The notes: generated from the letters alone by a model not told the origin. DNA of 24,108 nt from DATBDE01 sp036270095 (GCA_036270095.1 DATBDE010000123.1:1-24108), one strand, 5' to 3'. Positions 5,502 to 12,930 are shown, counted from the first letter of the stretch. Made by a program: numbers and translations.

Positions 5502-7693
5502 GGGTCCGTGCCCGCGTCGAGGGGACGGTGCAGGGCGTGGGTTTCCGGCCGTACGTGTACCGGCTGGCCTCGGAGCTCGGGTGCAGCGGGCACGTGCTCA
5601 ACGACGCCCGCGGGGTGGTGGTGGAGGTCGAGGCCGACACCAAGTCGGTCGAGCGCTTCCTGGCCCGCCTGCCGGCCGAGGCGCCGCCGCTGGCCCGCAT
5701 CGAGCGCGTGGCGGCCGAGCCGGTGCCGGTCACGGGGGAGACCGGCTTTGCGATCCGCGCCAGCCCGCCGGGCGGCGAGCCCTCGGCCGCCGTGACCGCG
5801 GACACGGCCACCTGCGCCGAGTGCCTGGAGGAGCTCTTCGACCCCGCCGACCGGCGCCACCGCTACCCGTTCGTGAACTGCACGAACTGCGGGCCGCGGT
5901 TCACGATCGTACGCGGCGTGCCCTACGACCGGCCGCTGACCACGATGGCCGGCTTCACCATGTGCCCGGCGTGCGCGGCCGAGTACGAGGATCCGCTGGA
6001 CCGCCGCTTCCACGCCCAGCCCAACGCGTGCCCGGAGTGCGGGCCGCGGGCGCGGCTCGTGGGCTCCGACGCCGAGGACGCCGTGGCGGCGGCGGCCTCG
6101 GCGCTGCGCGGCGGCGCCATCCTCGCCGTCAAGGGCGTGGGCGGCTACCACCTGGCCTGCCGGGCCGACGACGAGGCCGCGGTGGCGGCACTGCGCGCGC
6201 GCAAGCACCGCGAGGACAAGCCGTTCGCGCTGATGGCGCCGACGGTCGTGGCGGCGCGGGCGCTGATCGCGCTCGGGCCGGTCGAGGAGGACCTGCTGAT
6301 CTCGGGCGCGCGGCCGATCCTGCTGGCGCGGCGGCGGCCGGACGCGCCCGTGGCCGCGGCGGTGGCCCCGGGGGTGCCCGAGCTCGGCGTGATGCTGCCC
6401 TACTCGCCGCTGCACCACCTGCTGCTGGCCGACGTGGGGGCGCCGCTGGTCCTGACGAGCGGCAACGTGTCGGACGAGCCGATCGCGTACACGGACGACG
6501 ACGCCCTGGAGCGCCTGGCGCCGATCGCCGACGGCTTCCTCGTCCACGACCGGCCGATTCAGACCCGCACCGACGACTCGGTCGGGCGGGTCGTCGACGA
6601 GCGGCCGCTGGTGCTGCGGCGCTCGCGCGGGTACGTGCCCGACAGCATCGAGCTGCCGGTGGCGGCAAGGCGGCACGTGTTCGCGTGCGGGGCGGAGCTG
6701 AAGAGCACGTTCTGCGTGGCCAAGGGCGCGCGGGCGTGGGTGGGCCACCACATCGGCGACCTGCAGAACTACGAGACCCTGCGCTCCTTCGTCGCGGGTG
6801 TCGCGCACTTCGAGGCGCTGTTCGCGGTGGAGCCCGAGGTCGTGGCCCACGACCTGCACCCCGAGTACCTGTCGACGAAGGTCGCGCTCGAGCGCGACGG
6901 CGTCGACCTCGTCGGCGTCCAGCACCACCACGCGCACCTGGCCGCCTGCCTGGCCGAGCACGGGGCGACCGGTCCGGCGCTGGGGGCGATCTACGACGGC
7001 ACCGGCTACGGCACCGACGGGACGGTGTGGGGCGGCGAGCTGCTGCTCGGCGATCTGCGCGGGTTCGAGCGCGTGGGGTCGCTGTTCGCCGTGCGCATGC
7101 CGGGCGGCGAGGCGGCGATCCGCCAGCCCTGGCGCATGGCCTGCGCGTGGACGCAGGCGGCCGGGGTGGAGGCGCCGGCGGCGCTCGCCGCGCGGCCGGG
7201 CTGGGACGAGGTCTCCGCGCTGGCCCGCACCGGGCTGGCGTCGCCGCTGACGAGCAGCGTGGGACGGCTGTTCGACGCCGTGGCGGCGCTGTGCGGCCTG
7301 CGGTCCGAGATCACCTACGAGGGCCAGGCGGCGATCGAGCTCGAGGCGGCGTGCGGCGCGGCTGAGCGCGGTGCGTACCCCTGTGGTGCCGCACTCGACG
7401 CTCGTCCCACCGTGGCGGCAGTCGTCGACGACATCGCTCGCGGCACCGACGCCGGGGTCATCGCCGCCCGCTTCCACAACGCGCTCGCCGCCGCCACGGC
7501 GCGGGCGCTGCTCGAGCACGGGCCCGACACCGTCGTGCTGTCGGGCGGCGTGTTCGCGAACCGGCGCCTGCTCTCGCGCACCCGCGCGCTGCTGGGCGAG
7601 GCCGGCGTGCGCGTGCTCGTCCCCGAGCGGCTGCCGCCGGGCGACGGCGGGATCTCCTACGGCCAGGCCGCGGTGGCGGCCGCGTCGGCGTGA
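5498..7693 (+). CDS. hypF: Carbamoyltransferase HypF (hydrogenase CN-ligand synthesis)
   Basis: 731 aa, GTG start in a GTGA overlap. HypF uses carbamoyl phosphate and ATP to carbamoylate HypE, the first step in making the cyanide ligands of the active-site iron. All modules are present: acylphosphatase domain (1-90, QGVGFRPYVYRLA with catalytic R17 and N35); two zinc fingers (C106/C109/C128/C131 and C156/C159/C178/C181); a YrdC-like adenylating domain (~190-380; KGVGGYHLACRA, RKHREDKPFALM, LTSGNVSDEPI); a linker with DRPIQTRTDDSV; and a Kae1-like carbamoyl-transfer domain with VQHHHAHLAACLAEHG and a C-terminal LSGGVFANRRLL. Length equals the usual ~750. No defects are seen. Its partners HypE, HypC and HypD are not encoded in this window. 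Confidence 0.98.
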   Translation: MRVRARVEGTVQGVGFRPYVYRLASELGCSGHVLNDARGVVVEVEADTKSVERFLARLPAEAPPLARIERVAAEPVPVTGETGFAIRASPPGGEPSAAVTADTATCAECLEELFDPADRRHRYPFVNCTNCGPRFTIVRGVPYDRPLTTMAGFTMCPACAAEYEDPLDRRFHAQPNACPECGPRARLVGSDAEDAVAAAASALRGGAILAVKGVGGYHLACRADDEAAVAALRARKHREDKPFALMAPTVVAARALIALGPVEEDLLISGARPILLARRRPDAPVAAAVAPGVPELGVMLPYSPLHHLLLADVGAPLVLTSGNVSDEPIAYTDDDALERLAPIADGFLVHDRPIQTRTDDSVGRVVDERPLVLRRSRGYVPDSIELPVAARRHVFACGAELKSTFCVAKGARAWVGHHIGDLQNYETLRSFVAGVAHFEALFAVEPEVVAHDLHPEYLSTKVALERDGVDLVGVQHHHAHLAACLAEHGATGPALGAIYDGTGYGTDGTVWGGELLLGDLRGFERVGSLFAVRMPGGEAAIRQPWRMACAWTQAAGVEAPAALAARPGWDEVSALARTGLASPLTSSVGRLFDAVAALCGLRSEITYEGQAAIELEAACGAAERGAYPCGAALDARPTVAAVVDDIARGTDAGVIAARFHNALAAATARALLEHGPDTVVLSGGVFANRRLLSRTRALLGEAGVRVLVPERLPPGDGGISYGQAAVAAASA

Positions 7694-7983
7694 GCGCCCC
7701 CGACCCGGAGGCCGTGCTGGCCGAGCGCGTCTACGCCGGCGGCGAGTCCAAGCCGTTCGGCGAGATGACCGCCGACGAGGTCCGGGCGCGGGCCGACGAG
7801 CTGCGCGCCGCCACCGGATGGGGCCCGATGGCGCGGGTGGGCCCGGTGGCGCGCGCGTGGGGCGAGCTCAGCCGCGCCATGGACGCGGCCGGCGCGGCGA
7901 CGGTGGCCGACCTCGACCATGCGGTGATCACCGAGCTCGCAGGCAAGCTCTGGGTGGTCCCGCCGGGCGGGAGCCTGCTCTAG
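7690..7983 (+). CDS. Small hypothetical protein at end of hydrogenase operon
   Basis: 97 aa, GTG overlapping the hypF stop by 4 bp, so it is very likely the last translated gene of the operon. The sequence is acidic and Ala-rich, mostly helical, with a TADEVRARADELRAATGWGP segment near residue 30 and a short hydrophobic end (KLWVVPPGGSLL). There are no Cys residues, signal peptide or membrane helix. I do not recognise the family. Coupling to hypF suggests a hydrogenase-related role, but that is inference. Its TAG stop lies in a CTAG palindrome shared with the stop of the convergent gene, so the two coding regions overlap tail to tail by 4 bp. Confidence 0.7.
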   Translation: MSAPDPEAVLAERVYAGGESKPFGEMTADEVRARADELRAATGWGPMARVGPVARAWGELSRAMDAAGAATVADLDHAVITELAGKLWVVPPGGSLL

Positions 7984-8426
7984 CCGACGGCCGCGCGCTC
8001 CGCGGTCGCGCGGTCCAGGTGGAACTCGACCGCGCCGATGCGGCCGTCGCGGAGCCGCAGCAGCATCGCGCTGCGCTGTTCCACGGCCACGGCGTCGTGG
8101 CGGGTCACGGCGCGCTGCTGGACGCGGATCAGGGCACCCACGGGGACCTCGACGACGTCCTCGACGATCAGGTCGAGCCTCTCGAAGCTCCCGCCCCAGT
8201 CCCGCCACCCGGCGAAGAGGCCGTCGATGCCCTGGTACGTGTTCTCCACCCCGGGAGCCCCGACCATGACGCAGACAAGATCGGGGGCGGCACTGGGCGC
8301 GATGCCCGCGGCGAGGGGCGGCAGCCACTCCTCGATCCCCACCGGCCTGCCGACGGGCAGAACCGACCCCGACCGCATCCAGTCCTCGAGCTGGGCGACG
8401 AGTGCGGCCGGCGTCAGCGAAGCCAT
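7980..8426 (-). CDS. NTF2-like / SnoaL-type fold protein
   Basis: 148 aa, ATG start (minus strand, first base 8426). The pattern is a helical N-terminus (LVAQLEDWMRSGSV), a GVENTYQGIDGLFAGWRDW helix, then strands LIVEDVVEVPVGALIRVQQRA, AMLLRLRDGRIGAVEFHLDR. This matches the nuclear-transport-factor-2/SnoaL superfamily, which includes small-molecule isomerases and many proteins with no known ligand. The 'strand, GDRV-like turn, strand, hydrophobic pocket' layout is clear, but no catalytic dyad can be assigned by eye. It faces the SMP-30 gene across a 67-nt divergent spacer with a CCTAGGCTTGCCCG sequence just upstream of the ATG (TAGGCT could be a -10 box, leaderless). It is convergent with the hydrogenase operon and unlikely to be functionally linked to it. 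Confidence 0.8.
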   Translation of the reverse strand: MASLTPAALVAQLEDWMRSGSVLPVGRPVGIEEWLPPLAAGIAPSAAPDLVCVMVGAPGVENTYQGIDGLFAGWRDWGGSFERLDLIVEDVVEVPVGALIRVQQRAVTRHDAVAVEQRSAMLLRLRDGRIGAVEFHLDRATAERAAVG

Positions 8427-8493
8427 CGGGCAAGCCTAGGAAGGCCGGCCGGTCGGCCCCGCCGCGCGCACGATCCGCTATCGATACCGGTCC

Positions 8494-9369
8494 ATGCCCG
8501 AACCCAAGGTCCTCCTGGATGGCCTGGCCTACGTCGAGTCGCCTCGCTGGCACGACGGCCGGCTGTGGTTCGCGCACTGGGGGACCGGCGAGGTCGTCGC
8601 GGTCGACCTGGACGGCGAGAGCGAGGTCGTCGGACACGGGCCGCCCGGCCTCGGTTGGTCCATCGACTGGCTACCCGACGGGCGCTTCCTGGTCACCGGC
8701 CAGGAACTTCTGCGCATGGAGCCGGACGGATCGATGGTCCGGCACGCCGACCTCAGCGGGCTGGCCGAGCACGGCTGGAACGAGATCGTGGTCGACGGCC
8801 GCGGCAACATCTACCTCAACGGCATCGGCTTCGGATTCCTCGCCGGCGAGCCGCCCACGCCCGGGATCATCGCGCTGGTGACCCCCGACGGCGCGGCCCG
8901 CAAGGTCGCGGGCGACCTGGAGTTCCCCAATGGCATGGTGATCACGCCGGACAACTCCACGCTGATCATCTCGGAGTCGTTCGCAGGTCGTCTCACCGCA
9001 TTCGACATTGCCGCCGACGGCACCCTGTCGAACCGCAGAGCCTGGGCCGAGGGTCTTGGCCCGGACGGCGTCTGCCTGGACGCCGACGGTGCCGTCTGGG
9101 TCCAGACGGCCGACACGCGTACGCACACCGGCCGGGGCGATGCCCCCGAGGGGGCGGTCGTTCGGGTTCGCGAGGGCGGCGAGGTCCTGGACCGCGTCGA
9201 CCACGACCGCGCGATCTTCGCCGCCATGCTGGGCGGCCAGGACGGCGCGACCCTGTTCCTGCTGGCGGCCGAGTGGCGCGGCATCGAGCACGTGGACGAG
9301 GCGGTCGCGGCCCGCACCGGACAGGTCCTGCTCACCAAGGCCCCTGCGCCCGGCGCCGGATGGCCGTGA
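8494..9369 (+). CDS. SMP-30/gluconolactonase/LRE family protein
   Basis: 291 aa, ATG start. The protein is a six-bladed beta-propeller of the SMP-30 family, which hydrolyses sugar or aromatic lactones using one divalent metal. The three metal ligands of the family are visible: E15 (AYVESPRW), N146 (LEFPNGMVITPDNS) and D191 (GLGPDGVCLDADG); N96 in GWNEIVVDGRGNIYL matches the substrate-contacting Asn. Blade repeats of the type D-x-D/N-G-x-hydrophobic recur throughout. No signal peptide, so it is probably cytoplasmic. No sugar-dehydrogenase partner lies next to it, so the substrate is open. TATCGAT nine bases before the ATG may be a -10 box of a short-leader promoter. A strong GC hairpin follows the stop. 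Confidence 0.92.
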   Translation: MPEPKVLLDGLAYVESPRWHDGRLWFAHWGTGEVVAVDLDGESEVVGHGPPGLGWSIDWLPDGRFLVTGQELLRMEPDGSMVRHADLSGLAEHGWNEIVVDGRGNIYLNGIGFGFLAGEPPTPGIIALVTPDGAARKVAGDLEFPNGMVITPDNSTLIISESFAGRLTAFDIAADGTLSNRRAWAEGLGPDGVCLDADGAVWVQTADTRTHTGRGDAPEGAVVRVREGGEVLDRVDHDRAIFAAMLGGQDGATLFLLAAEWRGIEHVDEAVAARTGQVLLTKAPAPGAGWP

Positions 9370-9374
9370 CGGGG

Positions 9375-9415
9375 CCGGCGTCGCGGCGCTCGCTCAGCCC
9401 GCGGAGCGACGCCGG
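9375..9415 (+). terminator. GC-rich hairpin after SMP-30 gene, probable terminator
   Basis: Perfect 10-bp inverted repeat, CCGGCGTCGC (9375-9384) and GCGACGCCGG (9406-9415), starting five bases after the stop of the SMP-30 gene, with a 21-nt loop that can pair internally. There is no T-tract, as is common for hairpin terminators in high-GC actinobacteria. Located between convergent genes, it could act in both directions. Confidence 0.6.
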
Positions 9416-9426
9416 AACGGCGGCGA

Positions 9427-9447
9427 CCATTCAACAGCGTTGAATGG
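9427..9447. promoter_or_regulatory. 21-bp perfect palindrome, operator-like
   Basis: CCATTCAAC (9427-9435), spacer AGC, GTTGAATGG (9439-9447). It is a perfect 9-bp inverted repeat with an A/T-rich centre that stands out in the GC-rich background. Size and symmetry fit a dimeric repressor site (TetR, MarR or PadR type). It could instead be a short terminator stem, but no T-tract follows on either strand. It overlaps the possible -35 box of the promoter-like sequence annotated next. Confidence 0.5.
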
Positions 9448-9467
9448 AAGTTTGGGGGTGCTATAGC
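9440..9467 (+). promoter_or_regulatory. Sigma70-like promoter candidate pointing antisense into ABM/MFS genes
   Basis: TTGAAT (9440-9445), 16-bp spacer, TATAGC (9462-9467). The spacing and boxes are close to a housekeeping promoter, and the -35 lies in the right arm of the palindrome, as expected for repressor control. No sense gene follows on the + strand: transcription would run antisense through the ABM and MFS genes. It may be a fortuitous match in an A/T-rich patch. Confidence 0.3.
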
Positions 9468-9513
9468 CCATACAAAGCTCCGATCGCTCGTGAGCGCCAA
9501 CCGCGCCGACCGC

Positions 9514-9810
9514 TCAATCCAGCAGCCGATACGACCCCACGAGCTCGGCCGCGCTCACGATCGGCGGCTCGTCGCACCGCTCCGCCACGCCCTCCGTGAA
9601 GGCGCGGAAGGACGCGAGCCCCGGCAGCGGGTTCTCGGTCTCGTGCACGGCCACGTGCACGAAGCTCACGCCGTCGTCGAGCTTGACCGTCGCGTAGCGC
9701 AGGCCCTCCGGCTGCACCGCGGCGAGCTCCTCATAGACCGCGCGGACGAGCCGCTCGTTCTCCTCCACCCGGTCGGGGCGGACGCGGTAGCGCACGACCA
9801 CGCGCCTCAT
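9514..9810 (-). CDS. Small ABM-fold (dimeric alpha/beta-barrel) protein
   Basis: 98 aa, ATG start at 9810 overlapping the end of the MFS gene by 4 bp (ATGA). A longer in-frame reading exists but runs inside the MFS gene. The N-terminal strand MRRVVVRYRVRPDRV, helix EENERLVRAVYEELAAVQ, strand GLRYATVKLDDGVSFVHVAVHE, helix and final strand ELVGSYRLL fit the antibiotic-biosynthesis-monooxygenase-like ferredoxin fold, usually homodimeric. No catalytic residues can be named, and many members act without known cofactor. It is coupled to an exporter and an ECF sigma factor, so it could act on or sense the exported compound (inference). Confidence 0.8.
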   Translation of the reverse strand: MRRVVVRYRVRPDRVEENERLVRAVYEELAAVQPEGLRYATVKLDDGVSFVHVAVHETENPLPGLASFRAFTEGVAERCDEPPIVSAAELVGSYRLLD

Positions 9811-11207
9811 GACGCCGCCTCCGCGGCCTGGAGGGGACGGGTACGGGCGACCCGGGGCAGCCCCAGTCCGGCGACCGCGCCGATCAGCGCCAGCCCCGCG
9901 GTCACGCCGATCGCCGGCGCGAACCCGTTCGTGAACGCCTGCGGCGAGGCGTAGCCGCCAGCGCCGGTGAACACGGCCACCAGCAGGGCGATGCCGAACA
10001 CGCCCCCGAGCTGACGCAGCATGTTGTAGGTCCCCGAGGCCTTCCCGGCCTCGGTCGCCGGCACCGCGCTCATGACCACGTTCTGCGTGGCCGGGATGGC
10101 CATCGAGACCCCGGTCCCGGCCAGGACCAGTGCCGGCACCATGTCCACGTAGTCCATGGTCGGGGACGCGATCAGCCCGATCCACACCATCCCGATGGTC
10201 TGCAGCAGCAGGCCGCCGACGATCAGCGGCCGCTCGCCCACCCGGTTGACCAGCGAGCCGGCGATCGGCGCCACGATGAACAACGTGGCCGTCCACGGCA
10301 TGAGCCGCAGGCCGGTCCCCAGCGGGCCGAACCCGAGCGAGGTCTGCAGGAACTGGGCGAGGAAGAACGCCGCCCCGAACAGCGACGCGATCAGGAAGAA
10401 CACCGATGCGTTGCCGGCGGCGAACCCGCGCGAGCGGAAGAAGCCCATGGGCAGCATCGGCTCGGGCGCGCGCAGCTCCCAGGCCACGAACGCGATCGCC
10501 AGCACGATGCCGGCCGCGAGCGCGCCCACGACCTCAACGCTGCCCCAGCCTGCGGCGTTGCCGCGCACGAGCGCCCAGACGATGCCCAGCGCCGCCCCGC
10601 TGACGAGGGCGAGGCCCGCGAAATCGAGCCGCGCCCGGCGCCCGTAGCTCTCGGGGATGCGCCGCAGCACCAGCGGGATCGCCGCCAGGCCGATGGGCAC
10701 GTTGAGCCAGAAGATCCACTCCCAGGCCGCGCCCTGGGCGATGGCGCCGCCCACGACCGGCCCGCCGAGCACGGCCAGGCCGGTGATGCCGGCGAAGAGC
10801 CCCATCGCCTTGCCCCGCAGCTCGGCGGGGTAGTTGGCGCTCAGCAGCGCGAGCGCCACCGGCGTGATCATCGCCGCGCCCACGCCCTGGACGGCCCGCG
10901 CGGCGATCAGCCACCCGACGTCCGGCGCCAGCGCGCACGCAGCCGAGGCGGCCACGAACAGTCCGAGCCCGGCGACGAACATGCGCCGGCGCCCGAACCG
11001 GTCCCCGACCGCGGCCGCGGTCATGAGCAGGACGGCGAAACTCAGGTTGTAGGCGTTGACCGTCCATTCGAGTTGCTCGATGGAGGCGCCGAGGTCCACC
11101 CGTATGGTGCTCAGCGCGGTGGTGACGACGAGTGCGTCGAGGGCGACCATCAGCGACGCCACCGAGGTGAGAGCGAGGACCCAGGTCCTCGTGGCTTTTG
11201 CAGTCAT
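9807..11207 (-). CDS. MFS multidrug exporter, DHA2 (EmrB/QacA) family
   Basis: 466 aa, ATG start, polytopic membrane protein with about 14 hydrophobic helices. Drug:H+ antiporter signatures are seen: an N-terminal helix containing the acidic D of MVALDALVVTTAL; motif A GDRFGRRRMF after helix 2; a motif-B-like RAVQGVGAAMITPVALAL; motif C-like GLAVLGGPVVGGAIAQG; and WEWIFWLNVPIG, typical for EmrB/QacA relatives. It would extrude hydrophobic drugs or metabolites across the inner membrane. Only 30 nt separate it from the upstream sigma-factor gene on the same strand, and it overlaps the ABM gene downstream, so the three probably form one transcript. The start codon lies within one arm of a 7-bp inverted repeat. 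Confidence 0.95.
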   Translation of the reverse strand: MTAKATRTWVLALTSVASLMVALDALVVTTALSTIRVDLGASIEQLEWTVNAYNLSFAVLLMTAAAVGDRFGRRRMFVAGLGLFVAASAACALAPDVGWLIAARAVQGVGAAMITPVALALLSANYPAELRGKAMGLFAGITGLAVLGGPVVGGAIAQGAAWEWIFWLNVPIGLAAIPLVLRRIPESYGRRARLDFAGLALVSGAALGIVWALVRGNAAGWGSVEVVGALAAGIVLAIAFVAWELRAPEPMLPMGFFRSRGFAAGNASVFFLIASLFGAAFFLAQFLQTSLGFGPLGTGLRLMPWTATLFIVAPIAGSLVNRVGERPLIVGGLLLQTIGMVWIGLIASPTMDYVDMVPALVLAGTGVSMAIPATQNVVMSAVPATEAGKASGTYNMLRQLGGVFGIALLVAVFTGAGGYASPQAFTNGFAPAIGVTAGLALIGAVAGLGLPRVARTRPLQAAEAAS

Positions 11208-11222
11208 ACGAGAACTGACTGC
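11200..11222 (-). promoter_or_regulatory. Inverted repeat covering the MFS start codon
   Basis: On the coding strand GCAGTCA, nine bases, TGACTGC; the second arm contains the TG of the ATG and the next codons. In mRNA this hairpin would bury the start codon and could limit translation of the exporter; as DNA it could bind a dimeric regulator. No clear Shine-Dalgarno is seen before this ATG. Short, so it could be chance. Confidence 0.35.
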
Positions 11223-11237
11223 GGTCTCGCGCCCAAC

Positions 11238-12233
11238 TCATCGCAGCGTTGCGGGAAGCCCGAAATGCGCGACCAGCGCGGGCTCCACGAACGCGGTGAC
11301 CTCAGCGATGCGGTGCCCCCGGAGGGTGAGGACCTGGAGCACGTGGCCCTCGAAGCACTCGCGATCCGGGTCCCAGAGGTACGTCGCGAAGGCCACCTGG
11401 CCGTTGGCGTGGGCGCGTACGAGCCTGGAGCGGCGCGCGAGGGCCCGCTCGGCGAGGAAGATCCGGCACGCGTCCAGGCCCCTGAACCACGTCGCCCTCG
11501 GCGGCATGGCCAGCGCGGCGTCCTCGGCGAGCAGGGCGGTGACCGCGTCGACGTCGCCGGCCTCCCACGCGTCCACGTACGCGGTCACGAGCTGCTCCAG
11601 CCGCTTGTCGCCCAACGCCCGCACGGTCGCCTGCTGGCTCTGCGCCGGCAGCCGCTCATCCACCGCCTTGCGCGCTCGCTGCAGGGCGCTGTTGACCGAC
11701 GGCACCGAGGTCTCCAGCGTGTCCGCCACCTCGCGGGCCGAGAACCCGAGCACCTCGCGCAGGATCAGCACCGCCCGCTGGCTCGCGGGCAGGTGCTGGA
11801 GCGCGGCGACGAAGGCCAGCTCCACGCTCTCGCGCTGCTCGTAGGCCAGGTGCTCGTCGGGATAGGGCTCGACCCACACCGACTCGGTCAGCGGCGGGCC
11901 GGGCCCGTCGTGCGGGTCGGCGGGCGGCCCGTAGTCGATCGGCAGCACGCGCGCCGGGCGCCGCTTGGCCAGGTCCAGGCAGGCGTTGGTGGCGATCCGG
12001 TGCAGCCACGTGCGCAGCGACGCGCGGCCCTCGAAGCGCCCGAGGCCGCGCCAGGCGCGCAGGAACGCGTCCTGCAGCGCGTCCTCGGCGTCCTGGAGCG
12101 AGCCGAGCATGCGGTAGCAGTGGGCGTGCAGATCGCGGCGGTGCGGCTCGACGAGCGCCGCGAAGGCGTTCTCGTCGCCCGCGCGGGCGGCGGTCAGAAG
12201 GTCGGTGGTCGGCAACGCGCTCATGCCCCTCAT
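11238..12233 (-). CDS. ECF-type RNA polymerase sigma factor with C-terminal SnoaL-like domain (SigG/TIGR02960-like)
   Basis: 331 aa from ATG 12233; ATG 12224 (MSALPTTDLL) and TTG 12236 are alternatives, and none has a well-spaced Shine-Dalgarno. Region 2: HCYRMLGSLQDAEDALQDAFLRAWRGL and LRTWLHRIATNACLD (around residues 40-90). Region 4: ALQHLPASQRAVLILREVLGFSAREVADTL with the DNA-reading helix SVPSVNSALQRARK. After about residue 210 comes an NTF2/SnoaL-like domain (VTAYVDAWEAGDVDAVTALLAEDAAL, MPPRATWFRG). Such sigma factors lack a classical anti-sigma partner; in related groups the SnoaL domain itself modulates activity. No anti-sigma gene is seen here. It likely drives its own operon (MFS, ABM) and perhaps the divergent VOC gene. 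Confidence 0.93.
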   Translation of the reverse strand: MRGMSALPTTDLLTAARAGDENAFAALVEPHRRDLHAHCYRMLGSLQDAEDALQDAFLRAWRGLGRFEGRASLRTWLHRIATNACLDLAKRRPARVLPIDYGPPADPHDGPGPPLTESVWVEPYPDEHLAYEQRESVELAFVAALQHLPASQRAVLILREVLGFSAREVADTLETSVPSVNSALQRARKAVDERLPAQSQQATVRALGDKRLEQLVTAYVDAWEAGDVDAVTALLAEDAALAMPPRATWFRGLDACRIFLAERALARRSRLVRAHANGQVAFATYLWDPDRECFEGHVLQVLTLRGHRIAEVTAFVEPALVAHFGLPATLR

Positions 12234-12254
12234 CAACCTAGACCGAAACGGCGC

Positions 12255-12288
12255 GCGAAACTCATCGCCCCTGACCGATGAGTTTCGC
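12255..12288. promoter_or_regulatory. Perfect 13-bp inverted repeat in sigma/VOC divergent region
   Basis: GCGAAACTCATCG (12255-12267), 8-nt spacer, CGATGAGTTTCGC (12276-12288). It is centred between the divergent sigma-factor gene (starts 12224-12233, minus) and the VOC gene (12317, plus). Arm length and position suggest a shared operator or paired promoter half-sites read by the same factor in both directions. Neither arm is followed by a T-tract, so a terminator is less likely. Confidence 0.6.
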
Positions 12289-12316
12289 CGCCCGCCGCGG
12301 TCAAAGGGAGCAGGCC

Positions 12317-12664
12317 ATGGGATCGATCGTCCATCTGGAGCTCCACACCCGCGACGAGAGCGGGGCGCGCGACTACTACGAGCAGCTGTGCGGCTGGCCC
12401 TCGCAGCGCATCGAGGCCGGCAACGGCTCCTACCTCGCGCTGGCCTTCGGCAACGGCCTCGGCGGGGGCATCGTGGAGTGCGGCACAGAGCGCGCGCTCT
12501 GGCTGCCCTACGTCGGCGTCGAGCGCATCGACCAGGCCACCGAGCGCGCGCAGGACCTGGGCGCCACCGTGCTCCTGCCGCCGCGCGAGGGGCCGGCGGG
12601 GTGGCGCAGCGTCGTGCGCTCGCAGAGCGGCGCCGAAGTCGCTCTGTGGCAGCAGAAGCGATGA
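12317..12664 (+). CDS. VOC (glyoxalase/bleomycin-resistance/dioxygenase) superfamily protein
   Basis: 115 aa. ATG 12317 is chosen over the in-frame ATG at 12278 because AAGGGAG (12304-12310) sits six bases upstream and the family fold begins right there (GSIVHLELHTRD). The two beta-alpha-beta-beta-beta halves are visible: ARDYYEQLCGWPSQRI, SYLALAFGNGLGGGIVEC, then LPYVGVERIDQATERAQDLGATVLLPP and a C-terminal SQSGAEVALWQQ strand. Possible metal ligands are H6 and E57/E112-type residues, not provable by eye. Members include glyoxalases, antibiotic-binding proteins and extradiol dioxygenases; small VOC genes next to SigG-like sigma factors are common, so a stress or drug-binding role is plausible. 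Confidence 0.88.
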   Translation: MGSIVHLELHTRDESGARDYYEQLCGWPSQRIEAGNGSYLALAFGNGLGGGIVECGTERALWLPYVGVERIDQATERAQDLGATVLLPPREGPAGWRSVVRSQSGAEVALWQQKR

Positions 12665-12930
12665 TATGGGGAGTGGTTTGTCAAGTCGGCAGGGTTGAGT
12701 GGCGGTCGGCGGTGGGGTTGGCTGTGGTCGGGGTGCGGTGGCGGCCGGGGCGGCGAGGGCGCTTCAGGCTGATATGCGGGGGCTGGCTACCTCGGGACGG
12801 GCTGTTCGACGCGCCGGGGCCGCGGTCTGGTCGCGAGTGCGCCGGCCGGTGCTGGTGCTCATAGCGCTTGCGCGGGCCCCGGTGGCGCGCGCTGGCCGCC
12901 ACCCCCCCTCGACGGGTTGTGGTCTGTTCG

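Noticed and set aside
7991..8013. CCGCGCG/CGCGCGG hairpin as terminator of the hydrogenase operon
   Set aside because: It lies within the coding end of the convergent gene and such GC alternations arise readily from codon bias; no T-tract follows.
9490..9954. Plus-strand frame that would follow the promoter candidate at 9440-9467
   Set aside because: It runs fully antisense to the ABM and MFS genes, has no ribosome-binding site and its product has no recognisable pattern.
12278..12316. Earlier ATG for the VOC gene
   Set aside because: It sits inside the inverted repeat, has no Shine-Dalgarno and adds residues outside the fold; the ATG at 12317 has AAGGGAG at good spacing.
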